A program made the translations under genes and the position numbers. The notes under the pieces are model-generated. The model saw only the letters and a list, made by a program, of their open reading frames with translations, was not told the origin of the DNA and searched no databases. Shown piece after piece: positions 1-5,317 of a stretch of DNA of 5,602 nucleotides (its first letter is position 1; each line of letters starts with the position of its first letter). Source of the DNA: Betaproteobacteria bacterium (lineage in GTDB: Bacteria > Pseudomonadota > Gammaproteobacteria > Burkholderiales > SG8-39); contig VBCT01000287.1 of assembly GCA_005882235.1 (NCBI GenBank), positions 1-5,602 of the forward strand. The letters are read 5' to 3'.

Positions 1-1797
1 ATCGACACGGTGATCCCGGTGTTCATAGGGAAGCTGGTTTCGCTGATGGAGGCCGTCGACCGCCAGGCGGCTCTCGACGCGCAGTGGCCCTTGCTCGCCG
101 GCATGGTGGCTCTCGTGCTCTTCGTCCGCCCGCTCGCCAATCTGGCCGACATGTTGATCCGCCAGAACGCGCTGATACCGGGGGTGACCAGCATGATCCG
201 CTGGCAGAGCCACTGGCACGTGGTGCGGCAGAACTGGCCGTTTTTCCAGAACGATTTCGCAGGGCGCATCGCCAACCGCGTCATGCAGACCGCCAACGCA
301 TTGCGCGAGAGCGTGATGGCGAGCATACGCGCGGTCTGGTACATCGCGGTCTACGGGGTGAGCGCGTTTGCGCTGATGGCCGCGTCGGACTGGCGCCTGG
401 GCCTGCCGACACTGTTGTGGTTCCTCGGTTACATCGTGTTCCTGCGCTACTTCGTGCCACGCATGCGCGATCTGGCGAAGACCAGCTCGGAGCTGCGCTC
501 ACACGTGATGGCGCGCGTCGTCGACAGCTACACCAACATCCTCACGGTCAAGCTCTTCGCGCGGCTCGCCGACGAGGACGCGTATGTGCGCGAGGTGATC
601 GACGAGCACCAGGGCGCGATCGGCGCGCATATGCGCCTCATCTCGCAATTCATGTTCTGCCTTTCGGTGATGAACGCGGCGCTCCTCACCGGCACCGCCG
701 CGATCGGCATCTGGCTCTGGGCGCAAGGCGCGGTGGGCGCGGGCGTCGTGGCGACTGCCTTGCCCCTCGCCTGGCAGATCGCCAACGTCGCCGGCTGGGT
801 GAGCTGGGAGGTAACGGGAATCTTCGAGAGCATCGGCGTGGTGCAGGAAGGCATGCAGACGATCGCCGTACCGCACGTCGGCGGCGACCTGCCGGGGGCG
901 CGCGAGCTCGAGGTGCCGCGCGGCGAGATCCGCTTCGAGGACGTGAGCTTCAACTACGGCAGAAGCGACGGCAAGCCCGTGCTCGACCACCTGAACCTCA
1001 CGATCCGCCCCGGCGAGCGCGTGGGCCTCGTCGGCCGCTCGGGCGCCGGAAAGTCGACCTTAGTCAACCTGCTGCTGCGTTTCTACCAGCCGGCGCGGGG
1101 CCGCATCCGCATCGACGGGCAGGATATCGGCGCAGTGACGCAAGAGAGCCTGCGCGCGGCGATCGGCATGGTGACGCAGGACACTTCGTTGCTGCATCGC
1201 TCGATCGCCGCCAACATCCGCTATAGCAGACCCGGCGCGGGCGATGCGCAAGTCGAGGCGGCGGCGCGCAAGGCGCAGGCGCACGAATTCATCGTCGGTC
1301 TGCAGGACTGGAAGGGCCGCAAGGGCTACGAGGCCCACGTAGGCGAGCGCGGGGTCAAGCTCTCCGGCGGACAGCGCCAGCGCGTGGCGCTGGCGCGCGT
1401 CGTCCTGAAAGACGCGCCCATCCTCGTGCTCGACGAAGCGACCTCGGCGCTCGACAGCGAGGTCGAGCTCGCGATACAGGAGCAGCTGCTCGGTCTGATG
1501 GAAGGCAAAACGGTGATCGCGATCGCTCACCGCCTGTCCACCATCGCGCGCATGGATCGCCTGATCGTCCTCGAGGCCGGCCGCATCGCCGAGGAGGGAA
1601 CGCACGAGGAGTTGCTGCGTCTGGGCGGCCACTACGAGAGGCTGTGGCGCCACCAGTCGGGCGGATTCCTCGCGCATGAAGCCGTCGCGACGGAAACGGA
1701 GACCGAGCTGCCCGAGGAGCCGCCCCTGGACGAGATGCGGGCCGAGGCGAAGCCCGAGCCTTCCGTCGACGATGCGCCGGTGGTGACGCGGACCTAA
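1..1797 (+). CDS. ABC exporter, fused permease and ATP-binding protein (5' partial)
   Basis: This is a half-transporter of the MsbA/MdlB type (COG1132-like): a membrane domain followed by an ATPase, expected to dimerise in the inner membrane and export a substrate that cannot be told from sequence. The reading frame is open to base 1 and encodes 598 residues here. The GTG at base 10 lies inside an extracellular-loop motif (IDTVIPVFIGKL), so the true start is upstream and perhaps 30-60 residues with the first helix are missing. Hydrophobic segments lie near residues 30-42, 112-128, 130-148, 215-240 and 245-263, counting from base 1. The ATPase is complete: A-loop Tyr319, Walker A GRSGAGKST (345-353), Q-loop Gln393, signature LSGGQRQR (454-461), Walker B ILVLDEATSALD with Asp478 and Glu479, and H-loop His510. 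It should be catalytically competent. After the typical end of the domain (HQSGGFL) comes an acidic, Pro/Glu-rich tail of about 40 residues that is probably disordered. It converges on the propeller gene. Confidence 0.96.
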   Translation: MDTVIPVFIGKLVSLMEAVDRQAALDAQWPLLAGMVALVLFVRPLANLADMLIRQNALIPGVTSMIRWQSHWHVVRQNWPFFQNDFAGRIANRVMQTANALRESVMASIRAVWYIAVYGVSAFALMAASDWRLGLPTLLWFLGYIVFLRYFVPRMRDLAKTSSELRSHVMARVVDSYTNILTVKLFARLADEDAYVREVIDEHQGAIGAHMRLISQFMFCLSVMNAALLTGTAAIGIWLWAQGAVGAGVVATALPLAWQIANVAGWVSWEVTGIFESIGVVQEGMQTIAVPHVGGDLPGARELEVPRGEIRFEDVSFNYGRSDGKPVLDHLNLTIRPGERVGLVGRSGAGKSTLVNLLLRFYQPARGRIRIDGQDIGAVTQESLRAAIGMVTQDTSLLHRSIAANIRYSRPGAGDAQVEAAARKAQAHEFIVGLQDWKGRKGYEAHVGERGVKLSGGQRQRVALARVVLKDAPILVLDEATSALDSEVELAIQEQLLGLMEGKTVIAIAHRLSTIARMDRLIVLEAGRIAEEGTHEELLRLGGHYERLWRHQSGGFLAHEAVATETETELPEEPPLDEMRAEAKPEPSVDDAPVVTRT

Positions 1798-1818
1798 AGT
1801 CGCGTCGTTCCCGCCGGC
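1776..1818. terminator. Imperfect hairpin across the convergent stop codons
   Basis: GCCGG (1776-1780) can pair with CCGGC (1814-1818), and inside it GACGCG (1785-1790) can pair with CGCGTC (1801-1806). The loop is GACCTAAAGT, which contains the TAA stop of the ABC gene. The two stems are separated by an asymmetric internal loop. The structure covers the whole 20-base gap between the ABC stop and the facing stop of the propeller gene, so one symmetrical element could serve both transcripts. There is no clear T-tract on either side, so it is not a classical intrinsic terminator. It may only stabilise 3' ends. Confidence 0.35.
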
Positions 1819-2798
1819 TAGTTCTTGACGAATTTCCTCACTGTCATGCCAGCGGTTTCTGCCCAGTAGACGTTGCCGGTCGCATCCGCAGCCACGCCTT
1901 CTCCCACGCTCTGGGTTTCCGGTTCCGCGCCCAGGCCCGGGATGAATGCGCTGACCGCGCCGTCCTTGGCGCTGCCGATCCGGATGCCCCGCTTGAAGCC
2001 GGGGTTGAGCTTCGCGTTCGACTGGTGATCGGCCACGTACAGAGCGTCGTTCCGATCGATGAAGAGCCCGCTCGGCCGGCCGAATTGCTTCCATTCTTCG
2101 AGGAAATTCCCTTCCTGGTCGAAGATTTGGATGCGGCTGTTGCCGCGGTCGCCGACGAATAGGCGTCCCCTGGAATCCATGGCGAGGGCGTGAGGCGTGT
2201 CGAACTCGCCGCGATCAGCTCCCTTCCTGCCCCAGGTCTTGATGAACCTTCCGTCCTTCGAGAACTTCACGATGCGCGCGTTGGAGTCTCCGCCGTGTCC
2301 GTCCGCGACGAAAATGTCGCCGTTCGGAGCGGTGAGCACGTCCGACGGCCGGTTGAAGGTGTCCGGGCCGTCTCCGGGGACCCCGGCCCGGCCGAGCGTC
2401 AAGAGGACCTTTCCCTCCGCGCTGAACTTCACGACCTGGTGGCCTTTGCCGTCCTTTCCATCCGCGTCGGTAACCCACACGTTGCCGGCTCTGTCGATGT
2501 GGATGCCGTGGGGAAACGCGAACATCCCCGCGCCGAAACTCTTGAGAAATCTGCCCGACGGGCTGAGCTTGACGAGCGGCGCCGCGTTCGAACCGATGCA
2601 GGAATTCGCGCCGCATCGCTCGAACACCCAGATGTTGTTGCTGCGATCGATATCGATCGCGCTCGTCTGTCCCCACTTCCTTCCGCCGGGGAGCTTCCCC
2701 CAGCCGTCTTCGCGGTACGGGTTCTGCTGGGCGTAGGCGACCATCGCCACTGCCGCTGCGGCCAGAGCGCATAGCATCCCGAGTGCAGGACGTGTCAT
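1818..2798 (-). CDS. Exported six-bladed NHL beta-propeller, PAL-like (peptidyl-alpha-hydroxyglycine alpha-amidating lyase family)
   Basis: This is a protein of 326 residues from the ATG at 2798. Two in-frame ATGs lie upstream (2813 and 2846). I prefer 2798 because it opens directly on a good Sec signal peptide (MTRPALGMLCALAAAAVAMVAYA, cut before QQNPY), has GGGGA five bases upstream, and the bases before 2813 are AT-rich and look non-coding. Six NHL-type blades follow, with centres at AIDIDRSNNIWV, GIHIDRAGNVWV, DVLTAPNGDIFV, ALAMDSRGRLFV, GLFIDRNDALYV and GVAADATGNVYW. Blade order and wording follow the PAL domain of peptidylglycine amidating enzymes. As aligned from memory, Arg61, His97, His203 and Arg218 match PAL active-site or zinc residues, the third zinc histidine is Glu300, and the catalytic tyrosine is not evident. 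Cys62 and Cys67 (RCGANSC) are typical of bacterial members and may form a disulfide. The protein is probably periplasmic. Its substrate is unknown, and lyase activity is doubtful. It lies 60 bases after the MORN gene. Confidence 0.88.
   Translation of the reverse strand: MTRPALGMLCALAAAAVAMVAYAQQNPYREDGWGKLPGGRKWGQTSAIDIDRSNNIWVFERCGANSCIGSNAAPLVKLSPSGRFLKSFGAGMFAFPHGIHIDRAGNVWVTDADGKDGKGHQVVKFSAEGKVLLTLGRAGVPGDGPDTFNRPSDVLTAPNGDIFVADGHGGDSNARIVKFSKDGRFIKTWGRKGADRGEFDTPHALAMDSRGRLFVGDRGNSRIQIFDQEGNFLEEWKQFGRPSGLFIDRNDALYVADHQSNAKLNPGFKRGIRIGSAKDGAVSAFIPGLGAEPETQSVGEGVAADATGNVYWAETAGMTVRKFVKN
2643..2660. repeat. 18-bp perfect palindrome inside the propeller gene
   Basis: GCGATCGATATCGATCGC reads the same on both strands, with its centre between bases 2651 and 2652. 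It lies in codons for Ala-Ile-Asp-Ile-Asp-Arg of the first propeller blade, so coding constraint alone may explain it. No function is assigned. Confidence 0.8.
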
Positions 2799-2803
2799 GG
2801 TCG

Positions 2804-2808
2804 TCCCC
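2804..2808 (-). promoter_or_regulatory. Probable ribosome binding site that supports the 2798 start
   Basis: On the minus strand GGGGA stands five bases before the ATG at 2798. Neither of the upstream in-frame ATGs (2813, 2846) has a convincing purine-rich site at a suitable distance. The match to AGGAGG is only partial. Confidence 0.45.
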
Positions 2809-2858
2809 GTCATGTCATATTTTGGATCGCGGAATATTGATTTCATGCCCGGACCCGC

Positions 2859-4973
2859 TTATTCGTCGCCCTTGGTCAAATTCCGCTTCGTATTTTTCCT
2901 CACCACTGATGATGAAAACTCCCTTCCCTGTTTCCAAGTTCCCGCGAATTGCCAACCGCTTGCGTCGGTGAAGGTTCCTTTACCGTCAGCCAGTCCGTCT
3001 TTCCAGGAACCTTCATACTTGGCGCCGCTCTTGTAGCCCATGATTCCAGTGCCGTTCTTGGCGCCGGCTTTGAACTCGCCCTCGAATCGATCACCATTGG
3101 CATAAGTTACGAGCATCTTGCCTTCCATCTTGCCGCGGCTCCAATGACCTTGGTAACGGTTGCCATCGGAGTCGACAAGGGCACCGTTACCGTGTTGATG
3201 GCTTTCCTTCCATTCTCCTTCGTAACGGGAACCGGACGGTTCGGTGAGGACACCTCTACCATCAGCGAGCCCGTCTTTCCAAGAACCGTCATACTTGGCT
3301 CCGTTCTTGTAATTCATGACCCCGGGCCCGTTTCTCGTGTCCGCCTTGAACTCACCCTCAAATCGATCGCCGTTCGCATATGCGACGACCACCACGCCCC
3401 GCATCTCGCCTTTTTTCCAGGGACCTTCGTAGCGGTCACCATAGGAATCCCGAAAGACACCGTGACCGTCTCGAAGATTGTCTTTCCACTCACCCTCGTA
3501 GCGCGAACCGTTTGCGAAAACACCCAGACCTTTGCCAGTGGCCTTTCCATCGACGAAATCCCCGTCGTAGGAACCCCCATTTGTGAAGACTAGTTTTCCT
3601 TTTCCGTGAGGTAGAGAATTCTTCAAGTCTCCTTCGTAGCGGCCCCGGCTCTCGGCAAGGACCCCTCTGCCCCTCATTACGCCGTCGTTCCATACGCCCT
3701 CTACACGGACTTCGGCGGAAACTAACAGGCCTCGTCCCTCCCAGAGACGCCCGTCTTTCCAGACCCCATCTAGACGAGTTCCTTTTTGATCGGACAAAAC
3801 ACCCGTTCCGTCGTAGACCCCGCGTTTCCACTCGCCCTCATAGCGAGACCCGTCACTCCTAACCATGACACCATAGCCATCGATTACGCCGTGCTTGTAT
3901 TCGCCCTCGTAGTGCCGTCCATCGGCGTAATCTGCCAATGCCTTGCCATTCAGACGGCCGTTTATCCAATTCCCCTGATACCTACCACTTGAGTCGACCG
4001 ACGTGGCCGGCCCGTCGAGGAAATTGTCCTTCCATGTACCCTTCGAGCGCTCCCCGGTGGGACCAATTAGTAGTCCCGCACCACTGCGGCGTCCATTCTT
4101 GATTTCACCTTCATACCGACCGCCGTCAGGATAGACAATGGTTCCTGAGCCGGTGATTTCTCCTCCTTGAAGAATTCCTGTCCCTTCGAAGCGATAGCCA
4201 TTGGGACGCGTCAGGATTAGTTTTCCGTCTAAGTTGCCGTTCTTGAAATTTCCTTCGACTCGACTGCCTGCGGCATCCACAACAACTGCCTGACCTTCGA
4301 TTCTTCCTTGCTTCCACTGACCATCGGCGCGACTCCCGTTGCTTCCTGTGAAAACTCCTCGGCCTTCCTGCTGCCCTTGTTTCCACTCACCCTCGTAGCG
4401 GCCACCGTCGTGGGAGACCAGTACACCGCGGCCCTCTCGTTGCCCATTGTTCCACTCGCCGTCATAACGACCACCGTCGTTATAGGTCATCAATCCCTTA
4501 CCTTGGGGTCGAAGATTCTTGATTTCACCCTCGTAGCGACCTCCGCTGCGATACGTAATTATGGCCGTCCCAATCATTTCGACGCCTTCCCAAGTACCCT
4601 CATATCGGTTTCCTTGGGGTTCGGTCAAAACACCTTTGCCAAGTCTTTTGCCTTCACGGTATTCACCCTGAAAAATGCGTCCGTTGGACTGCGTATACTT
4701 TCCGCGCCCCTGGTATGCGCCTTTTTCCATTCGACCTTCATACCGACCTGTCGGAGCATTGTTGATGAACCACTGCTGGATTCCTTCGCCGTCGGCAAAG
4801 CCGTTCTTGCAGCCGCCCGTCCACGTTACCGTTTCATTTGGCCTTGGAAAGGAATTCTGCGCCAAGCATCGGTTTTGATCCTGAATGAAGCCGTCGTCTT
4901 CGGCGGCATGTGCAGAGGCGACGAATAGTAAGATTGCGAGGAACGCAAGGCTTCCGGAGAGGGCGAACTTCAT
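2859..4973 (-). CDS. Exported MORN-repeat protein, about 28 repeats
   Basis: This is a 704-residue protein with a Sec signal peptide (MKFALSGSLAFLAILLFVASAHA, cut before AEDDG), so it is expected in the periplasm or outside the cell. Residues 51-698 are almost entirely MORN repeats of the form RYEGEWKxGxxxGxGxxxxxxGG. Repeat starts (the Tyr/Phe position) fall at 78, 101, 124, 147, 170, 193, 216, 239, 262, 287, 310, 332, 355, 378, 401, 424, 446, 469 and then every 23 residues to 676, with a degenerate first copy near 51. MORN repeats are beta-hairpins that stack into an elongated solenoid. Known members scaffold, dimerise or bind lipid, and exported bacterial ones are poorly understood. No catalytic domain is visible. 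Cys36 and Cys55 are the only cysteines. The tail is basic (RKNTKRNLTKGDE). The start is fixed by the signal peptide, but no Shine-Dalgarno sequence precedes it. GC is near 53%, well below the neighbours, which suggests separate acquisition. It follows the lipoprotein gene by 70 bases. Confidence 0.95.
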   Translation of the reverse strand: MKFALSGSLAFLAILLFVASAHAAEDDGFIQDQNRCLAQNSFPRPNETVTWTGGCKNGFADGEGIQQWFINNAPTGRYEGRMEKGAYQGRGKYTQSNGRIFQGEYREGKRLGKGVLTEPQGNRYEGTWEGVEMIGTAIITYRSGGRYEGEIKNLRPQGKGLMTYNDGGRYDGEWNNGQREGRGVLVSHDGGRYEGEWKQGQQEGRGVFTGSNGSRADGQWKQGRIEGQAVVVDAAGSRVEGNFKNGNLDGKLILTRPNGYRFEGTGILQGGEITGSGTIVYPDGGRYEGEIKNGRRSGAGLLIGPTGERSKGTWKDNFLDGPATSVDSSGRYQGNWINGRLNGKALADYADGRHYEGEYKHGVIDGYGVMVRSDGSRYEGEWKRGVYDGTGVLSDQKGTRLDGVWKDGRLWEGRGLLVSAEVRVEGVWNDGVMRGRGVLAESRGRYEGDLKNSLPHGKGKLVFTNGGSYDGDFVDGKATGKGLGVFANGSRYEGEWKDNLRDGHGVFRDSYGDRYEGPWKKGEMRGVVVVAYANGDRFEGEFKADTRNGPGVMNYKNGAKYDGSWKDGLADGRGVLTEPSGSRYEGEWKESHQHGNGALVDSDGNRYQGHWSRGKMEGKMLVTYANGDRFEGEFKAGAKNGTGIMGYKSGAKYEGSWKDGLADGKGTFTDASGWQFAGTWKQGREFSSSVVRKNTKRNLTKGDE
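2904..4823 (-). repeat. Coding tandem array of 69-bp MORN units
   Basis: About 28 units of 69 bp (23 codons) run through the MORN gene. On the plus strand they show as a recurring pattern such as CACTCACCCTCGTAGCG, the complement of codons for RYEGEWK. Only four units depart from 69 bp: one has two extra codons (repeat from residue 262), two lack one codon (repeats from 310 and 424), and the last is degenerate. The units are well diverged in DNA, so this is an old protein-level repeat and not a young DNA satellite. Confidence 0.92.
2937..3449 (-). repeat. Duplicated four-repeat block (276-bp offset) at the 3' end of the MORN gene
   Basis: Residues 509-587 and 601-679 align without gaps at an offset of exactly 92 residues (four MORN units), with 51 of 79 positions identical by my count. 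Shared runs include YANGDRFEGEFKA and GSWKDGLADG. Neighbouring single repeats resemble each other much less, so the block of four appears to have been copied as a unit and then diverged. Confidence 0.82.
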
Positions 4974-4996
4974 GACTGGAAATTGAGAAAGGGCAA

Positions 4997-5011
4997 CCGG
5001 CGCTTCGCCGG
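4997..5011. other. GC-rich hairpin between the lipoprotein and MORN genes
   Basis: CCGGCG (4997-5002) and CGCCGG (5006-5011) are a perfect 6-bp inverted repeat around a 3-base loop. On the minus strand it is followed by TTGCCCTTTCTCAATTT, which is pyrimidine-rich but not a solid T-run. It could be a weak terminator or attenuator after the lipoprotein gene, or a 5' leader structure of the MORN mRNA 24 bases before its start codon. Confidence 0.4.
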
Positions 5012-5043
5012 CGACTTATTCGCGCAACCGCTGTCGTGGATTC

Positions 5044-5250
5044 CTACTTTTCCGCAGCCTCGCGCGATTGCTGCGATTGCTGCAGCTGCTCCATGGCCTG
5101 CCCGATTTTCTGCTGGGCCTGCTCCAGGGTCTTCTTGCTTTGCTCGAGCTCCTGCTTCTTGAGCGCGGCTGCGGTGGCTGCGGTGCTTGCAGTCTCGACT
5201 CCGCAGCCGCCGAGAGCCGCTGCCGCGATCAGGAAAATTAGCCGTTTCAT
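5044..5250 (-). CDS. Small coiled-coil lipoprotein (Lpp/OprI-like in design)
   Basis: The precursor has 68 residues. The signal peptide MKRLIFLIAAAALGGC ends in a clear lipobox (Leu13-Gly-Gly-Cys16), so signal peptidase II should cut before Cys16 and leave a 53-residue lipidated protein. Residue +2 is Gly and not Asp, which by the usual rule points to the outer membrane. The body is Ala/Gln/Glu/Lys-rich and helical, with Leu35, Leu42, Ile49 and Leu56 spaced by seven and Ser38, Ala45, Ala52 and Gln59 between them, as in a narrow coiled coil. The last residue is Lys68, as in Braun lipoprotein and OprI, where it is joined to peptidoglycan. Whether that happens here is inference, and I do not recognise the exact family. 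The start is firm: AAGGAG lies five bases upstream. The gene sits 67 bases after the dehydrogenase gene and 70 before the MORN gene. Confidence 0.88.
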   Translation of the reverse strand: MKRLIFLIAAAALGGCGVETASTAATAAALKKQELEQSKKTLEQAQQKIGQAMEQLQQSQQSREAAEK

Positions 5251-5255
5251 GACAT

Positions 5256-5261
5256 CTCCTT
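5256..5261 (-). promoter_or_regulatory. Strong ribosome binding site of the lipoprotein gene
   Basis: AAGGAG on the minus strand ends five bases before the ATG at 5250. It is the best Shine-Dalgarno sequence in the window and suggests high expression, as is usual for abundant small lipoproteins. It contrasts with the MORN gene, which has none. Confidence 0.8.
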
Positions 5262-5317
5262 CCAGGGTAGGGAGCCGAAATAGGATAGCACTAAGAGCGC
5301 ACGCTAGAAGTCCGGAC

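Noticed and set aside
10..12. GTG at base 10 as the start of the ABC transporter
   Set aside because: The frame is open to base 1 and residues before the GTG (Ile-Asp-Thr) continue a typical exporter loop motif, and the first helix would be missing. The gene is cut by the window edge.
84..1226. Long Arg/Ala-rich open frame on the plus strand inside the ABC gene
   Set aside because: It is an alternative frame of high-GC coding DNA with biased, low-complexity composition, while the ABC frame shows all motifs.
1060..2094. 344-codon minus-strand open frame across the ABC 3' end and the propeller 3' end
   Set aside because: It overlaps two well-supported genes, is Arg/Gln-rich without any recognisable domain, and is typical of spurious frames in GC-rich DNA.
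2904..4823. CRISPR array or DNA satellite
   Set aside because: The 69-bp period is that of 23-residue MORN units in an intact reading frame. The copies are diverged and have no repeat-spacer pattern.
2949..4928. Plus-strand open frames opposite the MORN gene (2949-3593, 3786-3992, 4308-4928)
   Set aside because: All three lie in the same frame, codon-aligned opposite the MORN gene. They stay open because the gene seldom uses TTA, CTA or TCA codons. Their periodic sequence only mirrors the MORN repeats.
5263..5317. Sigma70-like promoter for the lipoprotein gene (TATCCT with a weak TTCTAG upstream on the minus strand)
   Set aside because: The -10 matches at four of six positions but the -35 at only two, so it is not better than chance. 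A promoter is plausible in this gap but cannot be placed.
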